DNA of 64,000 nucleotides, from the NCBI GenBank assembly GCA_047629355.1, contig JBLHWU010000001.1, positions 1-64,000 of the forward strand, given 5' to 3'. A model generated the notes under the pieces. It had not been told where the DNA came from. It searched no databases and saw only the letters and a program-made list of their open reading frames with translations. This document shows, piece by piece, positions 51,821-60,408 of the stretch; position 1 is the stretch's first letter; every line of letters begins with the position of its first letter. The position numbers and the translations under genes were made by a program. The stretch comes from CAYUNA01 sp047629355. GTDB lineage: Bacteria > Bacteroidota > Bacteroidia > Chitinophagales > Saprospiraceae.

Positions 51821-52852
51821 TTATCTAAAAATGCCAAAACAATCATTGAATCGTTCTGCTTTTTTTCGCTGCTTCACCAATTCACTTTCGTCAAAATTCA
51901 AAACGATTGAAATCTCGTGCGCGCCACCTGACCGTGAATTATTTAAATCAGAAACGGTAACATCGTAGCTATAGCCAATTTTGAAATAATCATATTTAAA
52001 ACCAAATAAAGCAATCACAGCATCAGCGTTTCCAAAAGCATGACGATACCAGCCACCAAAAAACAAAGCACCAGTATTGAAATAGGCACCTCCATTGACT
52101 TGCCCTTGCTCGCCTTGTTTGACAACCATTAAGTTAGGAGAAATATAAGTTGCCCCCCGTCGATTATTGGCTCGTTGAAGTTCTATCTGCGCCCCTCCAT
52201 GTATGGATAACCGTTGACTTAACCCTTCATTTAATTGGTCATTGATGCCTAACAGTCCTTCATTCGGTGTAGCTAAGTGTTTGATAGAAAATCCACCGTA
52301 AAAAACTGGCCCATACGCCAAAATTCCCGCCCCCACATCGAAGTGCGTTTTACTCACCAAATCAGGTCGCAATTCATTCGTTGGATTTGGATTACCCGCC
52401 ACGTCAACTGGCCCAGTAATCTCGTCCAATTGGTCAAAAAACTGAAATCTATCCCAATCTAAATTGAGCGACCGAAAACCTGCTTCTACCCCAATTTTTA
52501 TTTTAAAATTACGATTCACTTCCACACGGTAGGCGAAAGTGGTCGCAAATTTAGTAGTTTTGTACAAGCCATCTCCGGAATCATCAGATATCAATAAAAA
52601 CCCAACCCCACTATTCAGTCCTGGCATGAATTGGCTATACGACGCTCCAAAAGTCTCGTAACTTTGCGGCCCTTCAATACCCGTCCATTGCTTTCGGTAA
52701 TTGACTGCTAGCCTCGGTGCGAGCGTATTCCCAGCAAAAGCAGGATTCAGCACCATCGGCGTCGCATAAAATTGGCTAAAAATCGGGTCTTGTGCTTTTA
52801 ATGTTCCCACAAAACACAGCATCGTTGCTAAAAAAAGTATTTGTCTTATCAT
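51821..52852 (-). CDS. T9SS-associated outer-membrane protein PorP/SprF, second copy
   Basis: The 343-residue protein has a signal peptide (MIRQILFLATMLCFVGTLKAQ) and opens with the PorP/SprF pattern DPIFSQFYATPMVLNPAFAGN, RLAVNYRKQWTGIEGPQSYE, then beta-barrel strands and a C-terminal GAHEISIVLNF. It lies apart from the porP-gldK operon but next to porU and porV, divergently. SprF-type proteins often serve one specific cargo adhesin, yet no large adhesin gene is adjacent. Function as a dedicated partner is therefore uncertain. Confidence 0.92.
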   Translation of the reverse strand: MIRQILFLATMLCFVGTLKAQDPIFSQFYATPMVLNPAFAGNTLAPRLAVNYRKQWTGIEGPQSYETFGASYSQFMPGLNSGVGFLLISDDSGDGLYKTTKFATTFAYRVEVNRNFKIKIGVEAGFRSLNLDWDRFQFFDQLDEITGPVDVAGNPNPTNELRPDLVSKTHFDVGAGILAYGPVFYGGFSIKHLATPNEGLLGINDQLNEGLSQRLSIHGGAQIELQRANNRRGATYISPNLMVVKQGEQGQVNGGAYFNTGALFFGGWYRHAFGNADAVIALFGFKYDYFKIGYSYDVTVSDLNNSRSGGAHEISIVLNFDESELVKQRKKAERFNDCFGIFR

Positions 52853-52873
52853 TGACCTATTTATTTTGGCGGG

Positions 52874-53044
52874 TTACAATAGACTTGTTACTTAAATAGA
52901 AACAGTCATTTGAAAATGTCTTTTCCGCTATTTTCCTTAAAAAACTCCTTTAATTAGAGATACTATTCAAGCATTTTTTAAGCAAACTACCGAAAAAACC
53001 TAAATTTCAACTAACTATTTCTATTCTGAGTAACTGGTCTAATA
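52874..53044. repeat. MITE-like element, family C, with about 30-base inverted ends
   Basis: The left end CAATAGACTTGTTACTTAAA continues with TAGAAACAGT. The complement of the right end reads CTATTAGACCAGTTACTCAG, then AATAGAAATAGT. The 171-base element separates the divergent second porP and porU and lies about 120 bases before the porU -7 element. Confidence 0.72.
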
Positions 53045-53166
53045 GAAAATCGCGTAATTTTGCGGTAAATCTTAGAAAACAAGTCATGCTTGAATTCTTA
53101 ATTATTTAGAAACCCCGTATTCCCGACATTTCGTACCTTTCAAATGTTAAAAACACGACGGTTCAA

Positions 53167-53174
53167 TAACTTTG
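53167..53174 (+). promoter_or_regulatory. -7 element for porU
   Basis: TAACTTTG, an exact TAnnTTTG, lies about 150 bases upstream of the porU start. No TTTG is found at the normal distance. Confidence 0.4.
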
Positions 53175-53320
53175 TAATAATCGTTACGTTTTGAAAACGA
53201 AAAAATGTGGAACTTGGGTATTTCAAATTAGAAATTTAAGTTCTATATTTTTAAAAACAACTATCCAAAGTGCCAAAAATATCAAAATTACCAGCTTTCA
53301 AGTTCAAACTTCCGCAAAAT

Positions 53321-56300
53321 ATGAAAAATATACTAACTTTTGCTATTGCTTTCTTTACTTTAACTTCCACTTTTGCAAACCTTCCGACAACCATAACCCG
53401 AACACTCAATTGGAGTGCGAAGCCTTTGGTTCATCAATTTGATGGAGTTGAAAAATTTACCATTCAAAATTTTGACAAGGCAGTTTATAATGAGAGCCAT
53501 CCTTCGCTCCCCTATTTTTCAGAGCGATTTAAAGTAAATTCTCCTGGCACAATCAATGTAGAATTATTGGATGCGCAATACGAATCTTTTGAAAAAGAGG
53601 CATCGCCAGATGATGTCTTATTATCAGACAGAATTAATTTTCAAACGAAAGTACAAAAAGACCGGCGTGAATATTTTGCCCACATCAGCTTTATTCCAAT
53701 TATTAAAACAGGACCTAATACTTACGAAAGATTGGTGAGTTTTACCGTACGGACAGGCTTTCGGGCAAGTAGTGCGCCTGTTGCAAATCGAGGTGGCGAG
53801 ACGTATAATTCAAAATTAAGTAGCGGTGATATTTATAAAATTGCAGTCGCAGAAACAGGCATGCACAAATTGACCTACGACTTTTTGAAAAATGAGTTGG
53901 AAATTCCAATTGACGATATTGACCCTCGTAAAATTCAGATTTTAGGTAACGGTGGCGGTGTTTTACCAGTTAGTTTGGTGACAGAAGTGACGGATGATTT
54001 GGCGGAAAATGCAGTAGAAATTGTGGGTGAAGGAGACGGTAGTTTTGATGAAAATGATTACATCCTATTTTATGGGCAAGGCGCAAGTGTTTGGACTTAC
54101 AGCACGGCAAATGAGCAGTTTGAGAAGCCGATGAATTTTTATGACAATAACAATTATTACTTTATAAAAATTGGCTCGACCAATGGAAAACGAGTCACTA
54201 CCCAAGCTTCTGTTTCGGGAACAACCAATAGCGTAACTGTTTTTGATGCATACATGCGCTACGAAGAAGACCGTGTGAATTTGATGCACGATTGGTCAGG
54301 TGGACAAGGTTCCGGACAGCAGTTTTTTGGTGATTTTTATAAATTACAAACCGAATACAATTATTCGGAACAAGTGAAAGCAACTAATTTGGTAAATAAT
54401 TCGACGGTGAAAGTGATGGCAGGAATGGCGGCGCGTGCCTTGACAAGTTCAAGTTCTCGATTTTCATTAACTGCGAATGGCAATACTTTTACCAGTAATA
54501 CTTTTTCAAAAACAGGTGGCGACCAAACTGATTCTTACGCCAATTACAAAAGCATCACAGAAACATTTACAACCAATTCTACGGTGTTGGACTTGGCTAT
54601 CAATTATTCAAATGCAGGTAGCAGCAGCAATGAAGCTTGGTTAGATTTTATTCAAATTAATTATCGGCAACGTTTGGAGATGACAGGCAATCAAATGGCT
54701 TTCCGAGAGGTTAATAGTCAAAATTTTCCAAATAGTGAATTTAAAATGACCGGTGCAAATGGCAATATTACCATTTGGGATATAACAGATTTGGCGACAG
54801 CGAAGGTACAAAATGCGAATTCAAGCGGGACTCAATTGACTTTTGGTGCACAGACAGAAGGCATCGTCAAAGAATTTGTTGCTTTTGACAAAAATACGGC
54901 TTTACGCTCTGCAACCGCGGCTGGTCAAGTTGAAAATCAAAATATTCATGGTATTGAAAACGTTGATTTCGTAATTATTTACCACGAAGATTTTTTAGAA
55001 CAAGCAGAAAAATTAGCAAAACACAGAATGGACCACAGCGATATGGCGGTGGCAGTCGTGGACATTCGAGATTTAGAAAATGAGTTTTCTTCAGGACGTA
55101 GAGACGCCTCAGGGATTAGAAACTTCGCGCGAATGTTATATGATCGTAGCGACCAATTTAAAACCTTATTGCTATTCGGTGATGGTTCTTTTGACCAGAG
55201 AAATATTTATGGACAAGAGAATGATTTCATTCCTGTTTATGAAACACCGCAATCCTTGAATCCGGTTTCTGCCTACCCTTCTGATGATTTTTACACCATT
55301 TTGGATGAAGGCGAAACCTTGACAAATGGTTCTTTGGACATCGCTGTTGGACGCTTACCTGTGAAAGATGGTGCAGAGGCGGATTTAGTTGTCGATAAAG
55401 TTATTTGCTATGATACAGCCGAAGATGCGCTGGGGGATTGGCGGAATCGAATGGTGTTTGTGGCGGATGACGAAGACAATAATACACACGTCGATGATGC
55501 CGATGAAATTGCAGACAAAGTAGTGGCACGGAATCCTAACTTGAATGTTGACAAAATTTATTTGGATGCCTTTCCTCAGGAATCAACGCCTGGAGGTACT
55601 CGGATTCCTTTGGCAACTGCGGCTTTGAATCGCAATATTTTTAAAGGCGTTTTGGCGGTAACTTATTTGGGACATGGTGGTTCGAAAGGTTGGACACAAG
55701 AGCGTGTTTTAAAATTGCAAGATATTTTAGGATGGGAAAATTCAGATAAATTACCCTTGTTTATTACGGCAACCTGTTCTTTTGCCGGTTACGATAATCC
55801 AGCATTTACCACAGGTGGCGAGGAAATGTTATTGAATCGAAATGGCGGTGCAGTGGCATTATTTTCTACTACTCGGGCGGTATATGCAAGTGCCAATGCG
55901 CGTTTGACGCAAGCATCGGTTGATACACTTTTTTATAAAATAAATAATCAAACCCCAACCATTGGTGAGGTTTTACGGATTTCAAAAAATAAAAATGGGA
56001 TTAATGAAAGTAACTCTCGAAAGTTTGCCTTACTCGGTGACCCCTCAATGTCCTTGGCTTTACCAAATCTACGCGTAACGACGAATAAAATCAATGGCGT
56101 GGATGTGAACGTTAACGTTGATACGATTCGGGCATTGCAAAAAGTGACCGTTGAGGGAGAAATTCAAGATGATTCGGGAAATTTCATTAGTGATTTTAAT
56201 GGTATTGTTGTCCCAACTATTTTTGATAAACAAGTGGTTTATCAAACTTTAGGTCAAGATGCTTCAAGCCCAGTTAAAGATTACGTTTTACAAAAAAATA

Positions 56301-57217
56301 TAATCTTTAAAGGAAAAGCAAGCGTAACGAATGGTAAATTTTCCTTCACTTTCGTGGTGCCAAAAGATATTGATTATAATTTTGGTGATGGTAAAATTAG
56401 CTATTACGCCTACGATAATTCGCAAATGTTGGATGCCGCAGGTCACTTTATTGGTCCCGTTATTGGTGGCACGGACTTGAGTGCCTTATCAGATAATCAA
56501 GGACCGACGGTTGATGTTTATATGAATTCAGAAGATTTCGTTTATGGTGGCATTACGGATAGTGAACCGACACTATTGGTTGTTTTGGAAGATGACAATG
56601 GTATCAATGTGACGGGTAATAGTATCGGGCATGATTTGAGCGGCGTTTTAGACCAAAACTCGGCGAATACTTTCATTCTAAATGATTTTTACGAAGCTGA
56701 ATTGGATGATTATACCAAAGGAAAAGTTCGATTTCCATTGTCTGACCTTGCAGTTGGAGAACATGAAATTCGAATCAATGCTTGGGATATTGCGAATAAT
56801 AATAGTGAAGGTTTTACTAAATTTACCGTTGTTGAGTCTGAAAAAGTGGCTTTGGAACGAGTTTTGAACTACCCAAATCCATTCACCACGAATACTTGCT
56901 TCATGTTTCAGCACAATATGGGTTCGCAAGACCTTGATGTTCTCGTGAGTATATATACCATTTCGGGCAGATTGGTGAAAACCATCGAAACGCGCGTCTA
57001 TTCAGAAGGCTTTGAACTCGGTCGAGAAAATTGCATCGAATGGAACGGCAACGATGACTTTGGCGACCCGCTGGCGAAAGGTACATACATATATAAGGTA
57101 AAAGTTCGTGCCAACGGTATGGTCACAGCGAATGGTGGCAAAGACGATTCTCCTGCGACGACGGGCGAGGTATTGAAAGGAGAAAGTGGGTTTGAACGGT
57201 TGGTGATTTTAAAGTAG
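53321..57217 (+). CDS. porU: T9SS C-terminal signal peptidase (sortase) PorU
   Basis: PorU is the gingipain-like (C25) cysteine protease of the T9SS attachment complex; it removes the C-terminal sorting domain of cargo and links the cargo to a surface anchor. The start at 53321 (MKNILTFAIAFFTLTSTFA) gives a signal peptide and 1298 residues. The catalytic dyad is visible: His785 in YLGHGGSKGW and Cys819 in TATCSFAGYD. Preceding motifs are LLLFGDGSFDQRN and YPSDDFYTILDEGE. The C-terminal NYPNPFTTNTCFMFQH with WNGNDDFGDPLAKGTYIYKV is a FlgD-like Ig/sorting domain. It is followed after 226 bases by porV. Confidence 0.95.
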   Translation: MKNILTFAIAFFTLTSTFANLPTTITRTLNWSAKPLVHQFDGVEKFTIQNFDKAVYNESHPSLPYFSERFKVNSPGTINVELLDAQYESFEKEASPDDVLLSDRINFQTKVQKDRREYFAHISFIPIIKTGPNTYERLVSFTVRTGFRASSAPVANRGGETYNSKLSSGDIYKIAVAETGMHKLTYDFLKNELEIPIDDIDPRKIQILGNGGGVLPVSLVTEVTDDLAENAVEIVGEGDGSFDENDYILFYGQGASVWTYSTANEQFEKPMNFYDNNNYYFIKIGSTNGKRVTTQASVSGTTNSVTVFDAYMRYEEDRVNLMHDWSGGQGSGQQFFGDFYKLQTEYNYSEQVKATNLVNNSTVKVMAGMAARALTSSSSRFSLTANGNTFTSNTFSKTGGDQTDSYANYKSITETFTTNSTVLDLAINYSNAGSSSNEAWLDFIQINYRQRLEMTGNQMAFREVNSQNFPNSEFKMTGANGNITIWDITDLATAKVQNANSSGTQLTFGAQTEGIVKEFVAFDKNTALRSATAAGQVENQNIHGIENVDFVIIYHEDFLEQAEKLAKHRMDHSDMAVAVVDIRDLENEFSSGRRDASGIRNFARMLYDRSDQFKTLLLFGDGSFDQRNIYGQENDFIPVYETPQSLNPVSAYPSDDFYTILDEGETLTNGSLDIAVGRLPVKDGAEADLVVDKVICYDTAEDALGDWRNRMVFVADDEDNNTHVDDADEIADKVVARNPNLNVDKIYLDAFPQESTPGGTRIPLATAALNRNIFKGVLAVTYLGHGGSKGWTQERVLKLQDILGWENSDKLPLFITATCSFAGYDNPAFTTGGEEMLLNRNGGAVALFSTTRAVYASANARLTQASVDTLFYKINNQTPTIGEVLRISKNKNGINESNSRKFALLGDPSMSLALPNLRVTTNKINGVDVNVNVDTIRALQKVTVEGEIQDDSGNFISDFNGIVVPTIFDKQVVYQTLGQDASSPVKDYVLQKNIIFKGKASVTNGKFSFTFVVPKDIDYNFGDGKISYYAYDNSQMLDAAGHFIGPVIGGTDLSALSDNQGPTVDVYMNSEDFVYGGITDSEPTLLVVLEDDNGINVTGNSIGHDLSGVLDQNSANTFILNDFYEAELDDYTKGKVRFPLSDLAVGEHEIRINAWDIANNNSEGFTKFTVVESEKVALERVLNYPNPFTTNTCFMFQHNMGSQDLDVLVSIYTISGRLVKTIETRVYSEGFELGRENCIEWNGNDDFGDPLAKGTYIYKVKVRANGMVTANGGKDDSPATTGEVLKGESGFERLVILK

Positions 57218-57300
57218 GTACGGGGTTTTAGGTACTGAGTATTAGGGGGTTTCACGTAGCTCCCAGTACCTGGAAGCAAATACCCGGCACCCCTTAAAAA
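57216..57300. repeat. Text-like inverted repeat between porU and porV
   Basis: GGTACGGGGTTTTAGGTACT and the complement of AGTACCTGGAAGCAAATACC form a loose hairpin starting at the porU stop codon. It may act as a weak terminator. Confidence 0.5.
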
Positions 57301-57380
57301 TTTTCTTAAAAAAATCTTAAACTCCAAGCAATAAGCCTATTGATAAACAAGTTTAGAACAAGAAAGAAATTGAAAAACAA

Positions 57381-57411
57381 TTTCGAACTTCGCGTTCAAT
57401 TATTATATTTG
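57381..57411 (+). promoter_or_regulatory. Bacteroidota promoter for porV
   Basis: TTTC (57381-57384), a 19-base spacer and TATATTTG (57404-57411) match TTTG-N19-TAnnTTTG with one change in the -33 element. It sits 32 bases before the porV ATG. Confidence 0.68.
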
Positions 57412-57443
57412 CAAAATTTTTCACAAAACGTAGCATTATTCTC

Positions 57444-58688
57444 ATGAAAAATCTACTCTTCAAATTTACCCTAGCTGCGTCGTTTTTCGCGCTAATGAGT
57501 ACCACCCAGACCCTACAAGCCCAAACTTGTATCAAAAATACAAGTGGCGAATACGTTCTTCCTGATGGTTCTCCATGTCCTAATGCTATCATTACGGCAG
57601 TTCCTTTTCTGCGAATCGTTTCAGATGCTCGTTCGGGCGCGATGGGCGACGCAGGAATCGCTTTATCTCCAGATGCTAATGCGATGCACTTCAACCAATC
57701 TAAATTGGTTTTTGCAGAGAATGATTTGGGATTATCCGCAACCTACACACCTTGGTTGCGTGCGTTGGGCTTGAATGATGTTTATTTAGCCTATTTGACA
57801 GGCTATTATAAATTGAATGATTTACAAGCAGTTGGATTCGGTTTGCGCTATTTCTCTTTGGGAGAAATTAATTTTACCGATGTCAATGGCGAACCAATTG
57901 GTTTTGGTCGTCCAAATGAATTTGAAATCACTGGAGCGTACTCTAGAAAATTATCTGATAAATTTTCAGCAGGTATCGGTGCAAAATTCATCTACTCTAA
58001 CCTCGCTTCTGGTCAGCAAGTGAATGGTCAGTTGATTGAAGTCGGAACAGCAGGTGCTGCCGATATTTCTTTGACGTATCAATCGCCTATGAAATTAGGA
58101 GAAAACGATGCAGATTTGACAGTTGGTTTGGCAATTTCGAACATTGGTTCAAAAATCACCTACACCAATGCAGCGAATAACGAGAAAGATTTCATCCCAA
58201 CTAACTTGGGTATTGGTGCTGCTTTGAAAACGCAATTGGACCAGTATAACACCATTACGGTAACAGCTGATATCAATAAGTTCTTAGTCCCAACTCGTTG
58301 CTTAAACGATCCTGACACACCAGAAAATGAGTGTGATGCGGATGCTAACGGCATCGACGATTGGAAAGAAGAATCTACCATTGGTGGTATCTTCAGTTCA
58401 TTTGGTGATGCACCAGGCGGTACTATAGAAGAATTTCGAGAATTGATGTACTCTATCGGTTTAGAATACTGGTACGATGAGCAATTCGCAGTTCGAGCAG
58501 GTTATTATTCAGAACACAATACCAAAGGCGCACGGAGATATTTCACCGTCGGTTTAGGTTTGAAATACAACATTTTCGGTATCAACTTCTCTTACTTAGT
58601 ACCAACAACAAGTCAAAGAAATCCATTGGACAATACTTTGCGATTCTCTTTGTTGTTTGATTTTGGAGCATTGGAAGGAGATAATTAA
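57444..58688 (+). CDS. porV: T9SS outer-membrane shuttle protein PorV (LptO)
   Basis: PorV is the FadL-like 14-strand outer-membrane barrel that takes folded cargo from the SprA translocon to PorU. The 414-residue protein has a signal peptide (LAASFFALMSTTQTLQAQ), the PorV signature FLRIVSDARSGAMGDAGIALSPDANAMHFN (about 53-82, cited in pieces: RSGAMGDAGIAL and SPDANAMHFN), barrel strands, a calcium-binding-like loop DPDTPENECDADANGIDDW, and a C-terminal strand LRFSLLFDFGAL. It follows porU but has its own promoter and terminators. Cys29 and Cys45 may pair. Confidence 0.95.
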   Translation: MKNLLFKFTLAASFFALMSTTQTLQAQTCIKNTSGEYVLPDGSPCPNAIITAVPFLRIVSDARSGAMGDAGIALSPDANAMHFNQSKLVFAENDLGLSATYTPWLRALGLNDVYLAYLTGYYKLNDLQAVGFGLRYFSLGEINFTDVNGEPIGFGRPNEFEITGAYSRKLSDKFSAGIGAKFIYSNLASGQQVNGQLIEVGTAGAADISLTYQSPMKLGENDADLTVGLAISNIGSKITYTNAANNEKDFIPTNLGIGAALKTQLDQYNTITVTADINKFLVPTRCLNDPDTPENECDADANGIDDWKEESTIGGIFSSFGDAPGGTIEEFRELMYSIGLEYWYDEQFAVRAGYYSEHNTKGARRYFTVGLGLKYNIFGINFSYLVPTTSQRNPLDNTLRFSLLFDFGALEGDN

Positions 58689-58747
58689 AGACGGTACACG
58701 ATTTTCGGCGCACGGCATACGGCCGCGTTGATTGTAGCAGATAGGTA

Positions 58748-58802
58748 ACCCGACCTAAAGAATCGAACGTCTAAGAAATAAGATTATTTAGGTCGAGTTA
58801 TT
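58748..58802 (+). terminator. First hairpin after porV
   Basis: AACCCGACCTAAA and TTTAGGTCGAGTT pair across a 28-base loop and are followed by a T run (about 58800-58806). It is about 60 bases past the porV stop. Confidence 0.55.
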
Positions 58803-58809
58803 TTTTTAT

Positions 58810-58848
58810 AAAAAAAGCCATTCTGGAATTCCGGAATGGCTTTTTTTA
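58810..58848 (+). terminator. Strong terminator after porV
   Basis: AAAAAAAGCCATTC and GAATGGCTTTTTTT pair with a compact palindromic loop (TGGAATTCC) and a T run. Bidirectional. Confidence 0.88.
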
Positions 58849-58851
58849 TTT

Positions 58852-59077
58852 GGTAATATTCAAAGGACGTTTGAGGGATAAAGAAGATTTTGCAAAAACC
58901 TTTTTATCCCTTAAAACCCTACCCCGCGTTGCCGCAGGCAACGCGCACGATTCTTCATTGGAGGGAGAAAATTTGCAAATTCTCTCCCTCCTGAAGCAAC
59001 CCTTCCATTCCTTCTGTGTCTATATTATTAACCACTTCAAAAAACTAAAAATTAGTTTTGTTTAGATAAGTAGTTAC
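58852..59077. repeat. Composite inverted-repeat element, copy 2 (inverted)
   Basis: In the reverse direction this region shows GTAACTACTTATC, a hairpin GGAGGGAGAGAATTTGC with its partner, the GC palindrome GCGTTGCCTGCGGCAACGCG and a hairpin AAGGGATAAAAAGG / CTTTATCCCT. This is the same order as 49129-49338. Sequence identity is modest; the architecture match is the evidence. Confidence 0.55.
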
Positions 59078-59143
59078 GCATACTCTGGAACATCCAACTC
59101 TTGTTATTTTGGTGTTCCAGTTTTTTTTTGCTACATTTTTAAC

Positions 59144-60184
59144 TTAAAAATGCTTCCAGCCCTGCGCTTTCAAATCCACAATTCGACCACCACCTTTCGT
59201 CACCATCTTCACCCCTTCTGATTTCTCGACAATTTCTCCCATGATATAAATGTCTGGTAAAAATTTCACCTTTTCTAAATCTTTTGGACTAACGGTAAAA
59301 ATCAACTCATAATCTTCGCCACCACTCAACGCACAAGTCGCAGGATCCATTCCAAATTGAATGGCCATCAACTCCGTTTCTTGCTTCACCGGAATACCAC
59401 TTTCTTCTATCAAAGCCCCGACACCCGATTGGTGACAGATGTGGAAAAGCTCAGAAGCGACCCCATCCGACACATCAATCATCGAAGTAGGAACAAGATT
59501 ATTTTTGGCAAACGCTTCCACCATTTCCTTACGCGCTTCCGGCTTCAATTGCCGTCCAACAAGGTAATCTGCCTTTTCCAAATCAGGTTTCACCCCTGGA
59601 CTGTCCAAATAAATTTGCTTCTCTCTTTCCAATAATTGCAAACCTAAATACGCTGCCCCGACATCTCCTGTGATACAGATTATATCCCCTACTTTCGCCG
59701 TGTTTCGATAAACTACTTTATCTTTTTCCACCTGACCAATTGCAGTCACACTCAATGCCAAGCCTTTTTTAGAAGACGTTGTATCGCCACCAACCAAGTC
59801 TACATTATAATGTTTGCACGCTAAATGAATGCCTTCATACAATTCCTCAATCGCTTCTACCGAAAACCGATTGGACAAAGCCATCGAAAAAGTAATCTGC
59901 TTTGGTGTCGCATTCATCGCATAAATATCGGACAAATTAACAATCACGGCCTTGTAGCCCAAATGCTTCAGCGGGTGGTACATTAAGTCAAAATGAATCC
60001 CTTCCAGCAGCATATCTGTCGAAACAACGGTCATTAAATTACCGTTTTCAATCACTGCGGCATCGTCTCCAACCCCTTTAATAGAAGATTCATTTTGGAG
60101 TTGAATGTCTTTGGTTAGGTGTTCGATTAAACCAAATTCGCCTAATTCGTTGACGTCTGTACGTTTAGTTGAGTCTTGATCCAT
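59144..60184 (-). CDS. thiL: Thiamine-monophosphate kinase
   Basis: ThiL phosphorylates thiamine monophosphate to the active cofactor thiamine diphosphate. The 346-residue protein has the family landmarks EFGLIEHLTKDIQ, IKGVGDDAAVIE (metal-binding GDDAA), VVSTDMLLEGIHFDL, GYKAVIVNLSDIYAMNATP, VDLVGGDTTSS, ITGDVGAAYLGL, IDVSDGVASELFHIC and ALSGGEDYELIFT. A -7 element lies 24 bases upstream. No other thiamine gene is near, usual for Bacteroidota. Confidence 0.94.
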   Translation of the reverse strand: MDQDSTKRTDVNELGEFGLIEHLTKDIQLQNESSIKGVGDDAAVIENGNLMTVVSTDMLLEGIHFDLMYHPLKHLGYKAVIVNLSDIYAMNATPKQITFSMALSNRFSVEAIEELYEGIHLACKHYNVDLVGGDTTSSKKGLALSVTAIGQVEKDKVVYRNTAKVGDIICITGDVGAAYLGLQLLEREKQIYLDSPGVKPDLEKADYLVGRQLKPEARKEMVEAFAKNNLVPTSMIDVSDGVASELFHICHQSGVGALIEESGIPVKQETELMAIQFGMDPATCALSGGEDYELIFTVSPKDLEKVKFLPDIYIMGEIVEKSEGVKMVTKGGGRIVDLKAQGWKHF

Positions 60185-60207
60185 TTTTTTTTATTGAATT
60201 TTTGGTG

Positions 60208-60215
60208 CAAAAGTA
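60208..60215 (-). promoter_or_regulatory. -7 element for thiL
   Basis: The minus strand reads TACTTTTG, an exact TAnnTTTG followed by CACC, 24 bases before the thiL ATG. The -33 element is not recognisable. Confidence 0.5.
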
Positions 60216-60311
60216 CGAAACTTAATAACTCGAATGTCACGTAGTTGTCGATGGTATCGTATTTTTGCGCTCAATTTGAAATTTGACGCTATTTAAAGCG
60301 TTTTAAAAAAG

Positions 60312-60391
60312 AGGAATCAGGGGTTAGGAGTCAGAGGTCAGAGATTGCAATAGCTTGTAATTTCTGACTCCTGACTCCTGATTCCTGACTT
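60312..60391. repeat. Text-like inverted repeat (GACTCCTGACTCCTGATTCC)
   Basis: AGGAATCAGGGGTTAGGAGT and TGACTCCTGATTCCTGACTT are loosely inverted and can fold into a long hairpin that ends only about 17 bases before the next ATG. Any transcript starting upstream would carry it in the leader. Confidence 0.7.
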
Positions 60392-60408
60392 CTTTTTCAA
60401 CTATTTTC

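Noticed and set aside
53270..53320. Upstream extension of PorU by 17 residues
   Set aside because: It would bury the signal peptide; the ATG at 53321 places it at the N-terminus.
59081..59127. Hairpin CTGGAAC...GTTCCAG followed by T residues as a terminator of thiL
   Set aside because: The T run is on the plus strand, so it would not serve the minus-strand thiL; the long loop makes it weak for the plus strand too.
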